Positions 1 to 6,535 are shown, counted from the first letter of the stretch. The stretch: 10,362 bases of DNA from an uncultured bacterium (GCA_903958995.1 CAJBVG010000032.1:1-10362), one strand, 5' to 3'. Program-made: numbers and translations. The notes: generated by a model from the sequence alone, not told the origin.

Positions 1-706
1 AATTCAGATTATCATTATTCACTTGTTTTCTTCCAACATCATATTTAGAATCGAACGATTGAATGCTACGAATAAATTGCGCCATGCATTCTTGCATCTT
101 CGCTTCTGTAATTTCTGATGAACCATATACAAAAGTGAATAATTCATTATAGTAATCTAACGCTTGCAGCTTTGTAATTAATGAAGCTAAAGTAGGTCGA
201 CCATTTAATCCGCTATTACCCATTTCTGCATGGTCTTGTATTGGGCGAGTTGTTTGATTTTCTAAACTAGAAGCACGTTCGTCCCAAAAGAATTTAGTTT
301 CATTAGAGAACCGCGCATTTACTAATCGCATCGAGTGTCGGCCTGTTAGTCCGCCGCTAACACCATGACTAGCGAGAGCAGTATCGCCAAATGCGAATTG
401 TTGTTGATGACAACTTGCACAGGCAACAGTATTATCATAACTTAATTTTTTATCATAGAATAATACTCTTCCTAAGGTTGCTTTTGGATTAGTAATGACA
501 TTGCCAGCGGTGTTATCTTTAGTAATATAAGATGGTACATCTTGTGCAGCATAATTTGCTAATGCATTTAAATTAATATTAGAACCGAAGGTTGCAGTAA
601 TTGCAGGATAAGTATCTGAGGTTGTAGTTGTACTTTCAGATTTTTTACATTGTTGAAATAAAAACAATGTTCCAACTAGGGCGAGTAATACAGAGAGTCG
701 TTTCAT
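1..706 (-). CDS. Di-heme cytochrome c peroxidase family lipoprotein (MauG/CcpA type), N-terminal part, 3' end beyond the window
   Basis: 235 codons are visible; the gene continues past the left edge. The start at 706 gives a basic N-terminus (MKR), a hydrophobic stretch at residues 5-17 and a Cys at 20 followed by Lys-Lys, a typical Bacteroidota lipoprotein signal, so the mature protein is probably lipid-anchored outside the inner membrane. A c-type heme motif CASCH lies at residues 96-100 (C96, C99, H100), followed by a segment HQQQFAFGD. Further on, FFWDERASSLENQ and a PIQ..AEMG segment match the N-terminal heme domain of bacterial cytochrome c peroxidases (family knowledge). The second heme motif would lie downstream of the visible part. 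Members reduce H2O2 with electrons from cytochromes, although some have other oxidase roles, so the substrate is inferred. No Shine-Dalgarno or TAnnTTTG promoter is evident upstream; it is 118 nt after pdhC on the same strand, so read-through or a separate promoter are both possible. Confidence 0.88.
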   Translation of the reverse strand, partial: MKRLSVLLALVGTLFLFQQCKKSESTTTTSDTYPAITATFGSNINLNALANYAAQDVPSYITKDNTAGNVITNPKATLGRVLFYDKKLSYDNTVACASCHQQQFAFGDTALASHGVSGGLTGRHSMRLVNARFSNETKFFWDERASSLENQTTRPIQDHAEMGNSGLNGRPTLASLITKLQALDYYNELFTFVYGSSEITEAKMQECMAQFIRSIQSFDSKYDVGRKQVNNDNLN

Positions 707-753
707 ATTGATGAGCATTTATACCAATATGATGAAAATTTTTGAGAATAGTT

Positions 754-829
754 TAATGAGAAATGTTAGATAAGAAATGAGACATGAGAAAAATTATATT
801 TCTCATATCTCCTATCTAATATCTTTATA
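754..829. repeat. Heptad-repeat inverted array 1 (hairpin-forming) at the 3' end of pdhC
   Basis: Right half, plus strand: in-register 7-mers CTCATAT (802-808), CTCCTAT (809-815), CTAATAT (816-822), CTTTATA (823-829). Left half, read on the minus strand from 788 downwards: CTCATGT (782-788), CTCATTT (775-781), CTTATCT (768-774), AACATTT (761-767), CTCATTA (754-760). The halves pair: 779-791 with 799-811 form a 13-bp stem with one mismatch, and TTAGATA (766-772) pairs with TATCTAA (813-819). The right array includes the pdhC stop codon (825-827). It could act as a 3' hairpin for the pdhA-pdhC transcript, but there is no good U-tract on the downstream (low-coordinate) side. Confidence 0.7.
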
Positions 830-2057
830 CTAATAAACGTACTGGTTCTTCTAATAATGATTTTACAGTTTGCAAAAATGCAGCACCTGTAGCACCATCA
901 ACCACACGATGATCGCATGATAAGGTTAACTTCATAATATTTCCTGGTACAACTTGTCCGTTTTTAACAACTGGGACTGATTGTATTCCTCCAACAGCTA
1001 ATATACAAGCATCTGGTGGATTGATAATAGCAGTGAATTCATCAATACCAAACATTCCTAAGTTTGAAATGGTAAATGTTGAACCTTCCCAATCACTTGG
1101 TTGTAATTTTTTATCTTTTGCTTTCTGTGCGAAGTCTTTTACTTCTGCAGAAATATGCGATAATGATTTACCATCTGCGAAACGAACTACTGGTACTAAT
1201 AAACCATCTTCTACTGCAACAGCAACGCCAATGTTTACATGTTCGTTATAACGAATACGATCGCCTAACCAAGAAGAGTTTACATTTGGATGTTGTTTCA
1301 ATGCAACAGCAACTGCTTTTAAAACGATGTCGTTAAATGAAATTTTAACTTGAGCTACTTCATTCATTTTAACACGAGCATCCATAGCAGCGCTCATATC
1401 AATTGTCATTTTAAGATAGAAGTGTGGCGCAGTAAATTTACTTTCTGCTAAACGTTTTGCAATTACTTTACGCATTTGCGAAACAGGTACTTCTGTATAT
1501 TTTTCTTGCCCGATAAAAGCAGGAATGTTTACTGTTGTAGATTTTGCAGCTGGTGCAGCACCTGCTTTGAAATCTTCCACATCTTTTTTAATGATGCGAC
1601 CATTTTCTGCCGAACCTTTAACTTGTGATAAATCTATTCCTTTATCTTCTGCGATTTTCTTTGCTAATGGAGAAGCCTTTACTCTAGCGTCTGAACTAGT
1701 GTTAACCACTGGAGCCGAAACTGCTGCTGGAGCTGAAGCAACTGGAGCTGCTTCTTCTGCTACTGGAGCGGTTGTACTTGCCGCTGGAGCATCTGTTAAT
1801 AAAGAAGCGTAATCTTCTCCCTCTTTACCAAGTACTGCAATAATTCCATCTACAGGAACTGCTTTACCTTCTTCTACCCCGATATATAATATGGTACCCT
1901 CTTGAAAAGATTCAAAATCCATAGTTGCTTTATCAGTTTCTACTTCTGCAACTAGATCACCCGACTTCACTTTATCACCAACCTTTTTATGCCACTTTGC
2001 TAATACCCCTTCAGTCATGGTATCGCTCATCTTCGGCATTCTTACTACTTCAGCCAT
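825..2057 (-). CDS. pdhC: Pyruvate dehydrogenase complex E2, dihydrolipoyllysine acetyltransferase
   Basis: 410 aa. It transfers the acetyl group from E1-bound hydroxyethyl-ThDP via lipoyl-lysine to CoA, and forms the structural core of the cytoplasmic complex. Domains: one lipoyl domain (about 1-80) with the lipoylated Lys at 43 in the ETDKATMDFES segment; an Ala/Pro-rich flexible linker (about 87-125); a peripheral-subunit-binding domain (about 126-163, ASPLAKKIAEDKGIDL then GSAENGRIIKKDV); a second short linker; and the catalytic acetyltransferase domain (about 187-410) with the DHRVVDG active-site motif at 382-388 (H383, D387). A single lipoyl domain is within the family range. The start MAEVVRMPKMSDTM is the standard N-terminus. 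It follows pdhA by 112 nt on the same strand and is probably co-transcribed with it. The AEVVRMPKMSDTMTEG lipoyl domain and the E1 alpha neighbour favour pyruvate over the 2-oxoglutarate or branched-chain complexes. All key residues are intact. Confidence 0.95.
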   Translation of the reverse strand: MAEVVRMPKMSDTMTEGVLAKWHKKVGDKVKSGDLVAEVETDKATMDFESFQEGTILYIGVEEGKAVPVDGIIAVLGKEGEDYASLLTDAPAASTTAPVAEEAAPVASAPAAVSAPVVNTSSDARVKASPLAKKIAEDKGIDLSQVKGSAENGRIIKKDVEDFKAGAAPAAKSTTVNIPAFIGQEKYTEVPVSQMRKVIAKRLAESKFTAPHFYLKMTIDMSAAMDARVKMNEVAQVKISFNDIVLKAVAVALKQHPNVNSSWLGDRIRYNEHVNIGVAVAVEDGLLVPVVRFADGKSLSHISAEVKDFAQKAKDKKLQPSDWEGSTFTISNLGMFGIDEFTAIINPPDACILAVGGIQSVPVVKNGQVVPGNIMKLTLSCDHRVVDGATGAAFLQTVKSLLEEPVRLLV

Positions 2058-2058
2058 T

Positions 2059-2173
2059 TTTTTAGTGTTTAGATTTTAGATATTAGTATTTAGATTTATC
2101 CCCTTTACTAATAACTTCTATTAGTCTTTTATTTTCTTCTTGAGTCTTGAGTCTTATGTCCTGTATCCTTTAG
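2059..2173. repeat. Heptad-repeat array 2 filling the pdhA-pdhC spacer
   Basis: Left block, read on the minus strand from 2093 downwards, is five perfectly in-register 7-mers: CTAAATA (2087-2093), CTAATAT (2080-2086), CTAAAAT (2073-2079), CTAAACA (2066-2072), CTAAAAA (2059-2065). Right block, on the plus strand: CTTGAGT (2139-2145), CTTGAGT (2146-2152), CTTATGT (2153-2159), CCTGTAT (2160-2166), CCTTTAG (2167-2173), the last covering the pdhA stop codon (2170-2172). Between them ACTAATA (2107-2113) and TATTAGT (2119-2125) form a perfect 7-bp hairpin with a 5-nt loop. Because it sits inside a presumed operon it would be transcribed as a structured spacer between the two cistrons. Confidence 0.7.
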
Positions 2174-3162
2174 TCCATAATATATGGATAGTCACTTTGA
2201 ACATATACATCTGTATATAATTCAGAAGCTGCTGGATATGGAGAATCTTCTGCAAATTGAACTGAAGCTTCAACGATATCTTTTATTTTTTGTTCCACTT
2301 CCTCTAACCATTTTTCGTCAGCATATTTCTTTTTTAAGATTGCTGCTTTTACTTGCTCAATAGGATCTTTTTGTTTGTAATCTTCTACTTCTTCTTTCGA
2401 ACGATATTTCGCAGGGTCAGACATAGAGTGACCTTTATAACGATAAGTTTTTATTTCTAGGAAAGTTGGACCATCACCTCTACGAGCTCTATCTACAGCT
2501 TCATCCATCGCGGTGTGAACTGCTTCACAACTCATACCATCTACAGGGGCACATGGCATATCGAAACCTAAGCCTATTTTATATAGGTCGGTCATGTTCG
2601 TTGTGCGCTGTACTGAAGTTCCCATTGCGTAACCATTGTTTTCGCAAATGAAGATTACAGGTAATTTCCAAAGCATTGCCATGTTAAAGGTTTCGTTTAA
2701 TGCACCCTGACGAACTGCACCATCACCCATATAACAAACGCAAACATTATCTGTTCCTTTATATTTTTCAGCAAAAGCAATACCTGCACCCAAAGGAATT
2801 TGTCCACCTACGATACCATGTCCGCCGAAGAAATTACATTCCGCATCAAACATGTGCATTGAACCACCTTTACCTTTAGAGCAACCTGTTGCTTTACCAT
2901 ATAGTTCAGCCATAACTGCATTTGCAGAAACACCTTTCGCTAAAGCATGAGCATGATCACGATAAGCAGTAATCATTCCGTCTTCCTTACGTAAGTTAGA
3001 CATGGCACCTGCTACTACAGCTTCCTGACCGATGTATAAATGACAAAATCCACGAATCTTTTGTTGACCGTATAACTGACCAGCACGTTCTTCAAACTTG
3101 CGCATAAGCAACATTGATTCGTACCAGTTTAAATAAGTTTCTTTAGTAATCTTAACTGCCAT
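2170..3162 (-). CDS. pdhA: Pyruvate dehydrogenase E1 component, alpha subunit
   Basis: 330 aa, the usual size for a separate alpha subunit of the alpha2beta2-type E1. With the beta subunit it binds thiamine diphosphate and decarboxylates pyruvate, then acetylates the lipoyl group of E2. Visible motifs: an N-terminal segment RKFEERAGQLYGQQKIRGFCHLYIGQEA (about 21-48), YRDHAHALAKG (67-77), KGGSMHMFD (98-106), and the ThDP/Mg motif from GDG (146-148) to NN (175-176). The loop containing YRYKGHSMSDP (240-250) corresponds to the regulatory phosphorylation loop of mitochondrial E1 alpha, conserved here as in many bacteria without implying a kinase. Start: MAVKITKETY is the natural N-terminus and a promoter lies 27 nt upstream. 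It is followed by pdhC. The E1 beta gene is not in the window, so the complex is encoded at two or more loci. Full length with no missing motif. Confidence 0.95.
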   Translation of the reverse strand: MAVKITKETYLNWYESMLLMRKFEERAGQLYGQQKIRGFCHLYIGQEAVVAGAMSNLRKEDGMITAYRDHAHALAKGVSANAVMAELYGKATGCSKGKGGSMHMFDAECNFFGGHGIVGGQIPLGAGIAFAEKYKGTDNVCVCYMGDGAVRQGALNETFNMAMLWKLPVIFICENNGYAMGTSVQRTTNMTDLYKIGLGFDMPCAPVDGMSCEAVHTAMDEAVDRARRGDGPTFLEIKTYRYKGHSMSDPAKYRSKEEVEDYKQKDPIEQVKAAILKKKYADEKWLEEVEQKIKDIVEASVQFAEDSPYPAASELYTDVYVQSDYPYIMD

Positions 3163-3188
3163 ATTTTTTTAGTTGAGCAATAGAATCG

Positions 3189-3219
3189 CAAATCTATCAA
3201 TAAAAAGCAAAAAAGTAAA
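3189..3219 (-). promoter_or_regulatory. Probable promoter of pdhA-pdhC (Bacteroidota sigma-70 type)
   Basis: On the minus strand TAGATTTG (3196-3189) is a perfect match to the Bacteroidota -7 consensus TAnnTTTG. A TTTA (3219-3216) lies 19 bp upstream, one base off the -33 TTTG and at the expected spacing. Transcription would begin around 3182-3184, leaving a leader of about 20 nt before the pdhA ATG. Consensus and spacing are established knowledge; the assignment is inference. Confidence 0.55.
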
Positions 3220-3259
3220 TCTTCCTGCATTTCTTCGATATATTTTTGAAGCCAATTTT

Positions 3260-3286
3260 AATGCAAAATACTCATTTTATTGCATT
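3260..3286. promoter_or_regulatory. Inverted repeat AATGCAA-N13-TTGCATT in the divergent pdhA / NlpC-P60 intergenic region
   Basis: AATGCAA at 3260-3266 and TTGCATT at 3280-3286 are perfect 7-bp arms about the middle of the 213-bp region (3163-3375). It could be a regulator site shared by the two divergent genes or chance in AT-rich DNA. Apart from this and promoter-like elements (including another TATTTTTG at 3241-3248) I see no gene in this region. Confidence 0.25.
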
Positions 3287-3344
3287 ATTCAAGTTCGTGT
3301 AGCTTTTACACTTAGTAAAACCTGATATTTTAAGGAAAGATGCG

Positions 3345-3352
3345 TATTTTTG
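3345..3352 (+). promoter_or_regulatory. Candidate -7 element (TATTTTTG) for the NlpC/P60 gene
   Basis: TATTTTTG matches TAnnTTTG and lies 23 nt before the ATG at 3376, giving a plausible start site near 3359. I see no TTTG at the expected -33 distance, so only half of the promoter is supported. Confidence 0.4.
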
Positions 3353-3375
3353 AAATCCCAGATTAGTTTTTTAGG

Positions 3376-3990
3376 ATGAATAAAGTAGTTAAAACTGTAT
3401 TTTTTGTGATAATGATGATGTGCTTTGGAGTTCAATACGGTGCTGCACAATTTTCTAAAGCGAAGAATAGAAAGTACAAATTACCCGATATATCTGAAAA
3501 AGACGTAGTTAAGGATAGAGAAGTATTAGATCCCGACACCTTACGTTTTCAATTCCACGCTCAAAAAACTGGTTTGCCAGTAGATACAGCTTCAAAACTC
3601 GAGCTTTATTACCAAATGTATGAATGGTTAGGCACGAGGTATCGTTTTGGTGGTGAGACTAAAAAAGGGGTTGATTGCTCAGGTTTTACGGGTATTATCT
3701 ACGAAAAGGTGTATAATCGAGTGCTTCCAAGAGATTCTCGAAGTATGTTCAAAATGACAAAACCGGTGCCTCGATCAGAAATGAAGGAAGGCGATCTGTT
3801 GTTCTTTAGAATACATCGTGGTCAAGTTTCACATGTAGGTGTATATATTGGCGATAATAAATTCGTACACGCATCAACCACTCAAGGTGTCATCGTTTCT
3901 GATTTAAGAGAAGGCTATTACAGAAGATATTTTTATAAAGCAGGCCGTTTAAAAAGCGAGACGGAAGTAGTGGAGAGTGTCCGCGACTAA
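3376..3990 (+). CDS. Secreted NlpC/P60-family cell-wall peptidase
   Basis: 204 aa. A signal peptide (basic NKVVK, hydrophobic 8-20, probable cleavage near GAAQ, residues 22-25) directs it to the periplasm or beyond; Cys16 is not in a convincing lipobox. The NlpC/P60 catalytic domain occupies about 75-192: YEWLGTRYRFGGETKKGVDCSGF places the nucleophile at Cys101, VSHVGVYIGD supplies His153, and FVHAS the third polar residue His165; PRDSRSM (118-124) is also typical. Family members cut D-Glu/meso-DAP peptide bonds or other stem-peptide links in peptidoglycan, so it likely takes part in wall remodelling (substrate inferred from family). The segment 26-74 before the domain is a lysine-rich linker of unknown role. 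It stands 213 nt from divergent pdhA and 66 nt before the SRPBCC gene on the same strand. Single-domain architecture resembles Spr/MepS-like proteins but does not identify a specific one. Confidence 0.92.
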   Translation: MNKVVKTVFFVIMMMCFGVQYGAAQFSKAKNRKYKLPDISEKDVVKDREVLDPDTLRFQFHAQKTGLPVDTASKLELYYQMYEWLGTRYRFGGETKKGVDCSGFTGIIYEKVYNRVLPRDSRSMFKMTKPVPRSEMKEGDLLFFRIHRGQVSHVGVYIGDNKFVHASTTQGVIVSDLREGYYRRYFYKAGRLKSETEVVESVRD

Positions 3991-4056
3991 AATACAATTG
4001 TACTTCTCTATTAATTTCTTAAATTTAGATTAGTATTCACCCTAATTTTTAAAAAT

Positions 4057-4593
4057 ATGGACGTCTTAAAAAAAATTCTCTATGCGATTGGAGCTCTAGT
4101 TGCGCTCATTCTAATCGTAGCGGCAATTATGCCTAAAGACCTAAATTTAGAATCTGAAGTTATTATTGCTAAGCCCAAACAAGTTGTATTCGATTATGTA
4201 AAAATACTCGACAACCAGAAGTATTATAGTAAATGGGTAATGTTAGACCCTAATGTAAAAATGAGCATGACAGGAACCGATGGTACTGTAGGTGCTATTT
4301 CTGCTTGGGAAAGTAGTATGGATGATGTTGGGGTTGGTGAACAAGAAATAAAAACTATCGTTGACGGTGAGCGAATTGAATATGAGTTGCGTTTCAAAAA
4401 ACCATTCGAAGCAACAGACTCTGCATACACTACTTTTGAAGCAATTGACAGCACTCATACGAAAGTGATTAACGGATTTAGAAGCAAAATGCCATTCCCG
4501 ATGAACTTAATGATGCCAATGGTTAGAAAAATGTTAACCACTGATATGGCCATCAATATGAAAAATTTGAATGAGCAACTGTCTAAAGACTAG
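4057..4593 (+). CDS. SRPBCC-domain (polyketide cyclase/START-like) protein with N-terminal membrane anchor
   Basis: 178 aa. Residues 5-25 form one hydrophobic helix, followed by MPKDLNLESEVIIAKPKQVVFDYV, the typical opening strand of SRPBCC proteins (hydrophobic ligand-binding helix-grip fold). KWVMLDPNVKM (59-69), the GTDGTVGAISAW segment (73-84) and GVGEQEIKTI (92-101) match the subgroup found in many Bacteroidota. The terminal helix is about 148-175 (PMNLMMPMVRKML...). No catalytic residues are defined for this subgroup; ligand and function are unknown. The single TM segment suggests an inner-membrane protein with the domain probably on the periplasmic side (topology inferred). It follows the NlpC/P60 gene by 66 nt without a clear promoter and may be co-transcribed. 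Its stop codon abuts heptad array 3. Confidence 0.85.
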   Translation: MDVLKKILYAIGALVALILIVAAIMPKDLNLESEVIIAKPKQVVFDYVKILDNQKYYSKWVMLDPNVKMSMTGTDGTVGAISAWESSMDDVGVGEQEIKTIVDGERIEYELRFKKPFEATDSAYTTFEAIDSTHTKVINGFRSKMPFPMNLMMPMVRKMLTTDMAINMKNLNEQLSKD

Positions 4594-4619
4594 ACTAGTA
4601 TCCAGAATTGAGATGTTAG

Positions 4620-4637
4620 TCCCGATAGCTATCGGGA
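4620..4637. repeat. 18-bp perfect palindrome TCCCGATAGCTATCGGGA
   Basis: All 18 bases are self-complementary; as RNA or single-stranded DNA it would form a 7-bp stem with an AGCT loop. It is far more GC-rich than its surroundings and sits 26 nt after the SRPBCC stop. From memory, very similar palindromes are common between genes in Bacteroidota, but I cannot verify that here. No U-tract follows directly, so a terminator role is weak. Confidence 0.7.
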
Positions 4638-4753
4638 TGAGAAACGCTCGAAAGTGCTATTTTTAGTTCAAAAATATTGTTTATTGAATTGATATGTTAG
4701 AATTGAGAAACTTCTGAAAGTGTAATCAATCAAATTAGTGCTAATTTTACTTT

Positions 4754-4795
4754 CTCAATTCTAACATCTCAATTCTAGCATCTCAATTCTAATAT
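4754..4795 (+). repeat. Three tandem 14-bp repeats (double heptads), CTCAATTCTAxxAT type
   Basis: Units at 4754-4767, 4768-4781 and 4782-4795 differ only at positions 11-12 (AC, GC, AT). A partial fourth unit CTATC ends 5 nt before the DUF1275 start codon, so the array occupies the expected translation-initiation region of that gene. Confidence 0.8.
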
Positions 4796-4805
4796 CTATC
4801 AAAAA

Positions 4806-5525
4806 ATGTTTAGGCACAAAGGTAAAAACAGAACCTTCAGACATAACTTATTATTAGCAGCTTTGCTCTCTTCAAATGCTGGATTAGTAAATATTACTGG
4901 TGTGCTTTCAATTGGAGTTTTAACAACAAACGTTACCGGGCATTTCGCATTTTTTGCTGAAGAGTTAACTAAAAATGATTATCGACAAGCATTCGTTTTT
5001 TTAATTTACATTCTTTCTTTTTTGTTTGGCTCGTTCTTCTCTAGTATACTAACAGAATACTTTGAATTTAAAGAAAAGAAGACTTCTCATGGCCTATCTA
5101 TGAGTATAGAAATCATCATATTGTTTTCTGTTGGATATTACCTTACCTATCTGGATCCTTATTTATCGAAATCAATTGTTGCTTCAATCATATTGTTTTC
5201 AATGGGTATGCAAAATTCTTTAGTGACACAGATTTCTGCGTCAACCGTACGTACTACTCACTTAACTGGATTGTTCACCGACCTTGGTATAGAATTATCG
5301 CAATTATTTTTTCATAACAAAGAAGAGCACCGAAAATTATTATGGAATAGTATTAAGTTAAGACTTACCATCATCTTATTCTTTTTTGCAGGTGGTGTTT
5401 TTGGAGGATATTTATTTCAATCCATCCAAGCAAAAACATTAATGCTAGCATCAGGTATATTAACATTTGCTTTGATGTTCGATATATTCAGAAAACAATA
5501 CTATAGAATAAAACGAAAAATATAA
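4806..5525 (+). CDS. DUF1275 (YoaK-type) integral membrane protein
   Basis: 239 aa with six likely membrane helices (about 13-37, 61-83, 97-116, 121-139, 184-205, 209-228). Two signatures of the family are plain: SNAGLVNITGVLSIG followed by TTNVTGHFA (23-49), and GMQNSLVTQISASTVRTTHLTGLFTDLGIELSQ (134-166). YoaK/DUF1275 proteins are inner-membrane proteins of unknown molecular function, sometimes suspected to be transporters. The ATG at 4806 is supported by the SNAGLVNITG helix starting soon after a basic N-terminus; a 14-bp tandem repeat array ends 5 nt upstream and no promoter consensus is visible. It is followed after only 5 nt by the next gene, so it probably heads a three-gene operon. 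Family identity is strong, function open. Confidence 0.88.
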   Translation: MFRHKGKNRTFRHNLLLAALLSSNAGLVNITGVLSIGVLTTNVTGHFAFFAEELTKNDYRQAFVFLIYILSFLFGSFFSSILTEYFEFKEKKTSHGLSMSIEIIILFSVGYYLTYLDPYLSKSIVASIILFSMGMQNSLVTQISASTVRTTHLTGLFTDLGIELSQLFFHNKEEHRKLLWNSIKLRLTIILFFFAGGVFGGYLFQSIQAKTLMLASGILTFALMFDIFRKQYYRIKRKI

Positions 5526-5530
5526 GTAAG

Positions 5531-6514
5531 ATGAATAGATTCAGAATTGTATTATTATTTGCACTACTTGTACTATTTAAGATTAGTTACTCTTCGAGTA
5601 TATCAAAACTTAAATCAGAGAACATTCAACTTCCTTACAAAATTATTGTTGGACATGTAAATGGAGTATTTGGTACCTATAAAGGATACGAAATGTTACT
5701 CAACCAAATAGAACCCGAATTCCCTTATGCTGTAATCCTCGAAAAAAGTGCAAGTTATTGCTACTTTATCAATTTATTCATTAGTGGTAGAGATACTACG
5801 GCAATTAATAAAATTAACATAAGTAATTTAGAAGAGAAAAGTTTTTATTTCCATATACGTGGTCTAAACAAAGAACGAGAGTATTCAAATCGTATCATTA
5901 TAAAGTCAATTGATTTAGAGCACCAGGATAATTTTAAAAATGCCTTGAATGCAGTTTACTATATGCTTAGTCAAGTTAGTAATGATCATTACCAAAGAAT
6001 GGCAGATACTATTTATCGTGATAGCACAAAATTAAATCATGTGAAAGCAAAAGATTTAATCCGTTTAATTGATAGTACACGTATGTCATACCTTATGGCC
6101 GATGATAGTGTATTACAAGTAATAAAGAAAAACCTATATCTTACAACAGACTTAGGTGTACCTTATGGAGTTTCGTGGGCATCAAATAGAGAAAAAATAC
6201 TTTTAGATTTTTTTAATTCAGCGACATTTGGATTAAATAGATATTGCTGTATTACTGATGTTAAACATCTTCCTAAATCTGGTAAACGAAAAGCATTTCT
6301 AAACAAAGCCAATCTTAAATCATTTGGAATTTCTTGTATATACCCCATTTATTTCAATCATTATTTTAACACAGGTTTCAAGAAAACTTTTTATTGTGCT
6401 CATCCTACTAATCCGTTTAAAGGTAAGTCTGCATTAAAAAATCAGTTTAAGTTGAAAAAAGGTGCTTGGTTGATGAATACAGAAAAGTATACATACCTAA
6501 TCATTTCTAATTAA
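5531..6514 (+). CDS. Secreted protein of unknown function
   Basis: 327 aa; I do not recognise the family. An N-terminal signal peptide is clear (MNRFR, hydrophobic 6-18, polar SYSSS at 19-23). The mature part opens with LPYKIIVGHVNGVFGTYKGYEML (34-56), then a beta-rich stretch, then a helical region with KNALNAVYYMLSQV (136-149) and DLIRLIDSTRMSYLMADDSV (175-194). The C-terminal third has five-residue aromatic clusters and most of the cysteines: C77, C239, C240, C269, C289. No catalytic motif, repeat, TM helix beyond the signal, or C-terminal sorting domain is visible. It starts 5 nt after the DUF1275 gene and ends 21 nt before the UbiA-like gene, so the three are likely one transcript. Lysine-rich and AT-rich coding, as in its neighbours. 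A periplasmic or secreted partner of the adjacent membrane proteins is possible but unsupported beyond spacing. Confidence 0.8.
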   Translation: MNRFRIVLLFALLVLFKISYSSSISKLKSENIQLPYKIIVGHVNGVFGTYKGYEMLLNQIEPEFPYAVILEKSASYCYFINLFISGRDTTAINKINISNLEEKSFYFHIRGLNKEREYSNRIIIKSIDLEHQDNFKNALNAVYYMLSQVSNDHYQRMADTIYRDSTKLNHVKAKDLIRLIDSTRMSYLMADDSVLQVIKKNLYLTTDLGVPYGVSWASNREKILLDFFNSATFGLNRYCCITDVKHLPKSGKRKAFLNKANLKSFGISCIYPIYFNHYFNTGFKKTFYCAHPTNPFKGKSALKNQFKLKKGAWLMNTEKYTYLIISN

Positions 6515-6535
6515 TCTTGGGTAATATTCTCACTG

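Larger units (their letters stand above)
4592..4800. repeat. Composite heptad-repeat array 3 with two diverged inverted copies
   Basis: This fills nearly all of the 212-nt gap between the SRPBCC gene and the DUF1275 gene. Outer left block, minus strand: CTAACAT (4613-4619), CTCAATT (4606-4612), CTGGATA (4599-4605), CTAGTCT (4592-4598). Inner left block, minus strand: CTCAATT (4701-4707), CTAACAT (4694-4700), ATCAATT (4687-4693). Right block, plus strand, 4754-4800: CTCAATT, CTAACAT, CTCAATT, CTAGCAT, CTCAATT, CTAATAT, CTATC. Thus 4687-4710 is the reverse complement of 4751-4774 with one mismatch, and 4604-4619 is the exact reverse complement of 4761-4776. A related 22-nt segment follows each left block (GAGAAAC at 4639-4645 and 4705-4711, each followed by GAAAGTG). 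A small stem AAATTAG/CTAATTT (4732-4738, 4741-4747) lies in the core. No gene is seen. Confidence 0.75.

Noticed and set aside
766..819. Hairpin after pdhC as an intrinsic terminator
   Set aside because: The stem is good but the downstream side on the transcribed strand (rc of 740-765) lacks a U-run, so it is kept only as a repeat/hairpin.
1021..1812. Plus-strand open frames opposite pdhC (and similar ones opposite pdhA, htrA, dapF)
   Set aside because: They are antisense shadows of strongly conserved genes, with no own start signals or recognisable domains.
2434..2466. YRYKGHSMSDP loop of PdhA as evidence for a eukaryote-like PDH kinase control
   Set aside because: This loop is conserved in E1 alpha for structural and ThDP-binding reasons; no kinase or phosphatase gene is present in the window.
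4224..4458. Minus-strand open frames within the SRPBCC gene
   Set aside because: Short, no family resemblance, and the plus-strand gene is well supported by its SRPBCC features.
4620..4650. Palindrome as an intrinsic terminator for the SRPBCC gene
   Set aside because: No T-tract follows directly on either strand (TGAGAAACGC on the plus side), and it appears inserted within a repeat unit.
4754..4800. Tandem repeats considered as a CRISPR array or attachment site
   Set aside because: Units are contiguous 14-mers with no spacers, no cas genes or integrase are near, and they are part of the heptad pattern.
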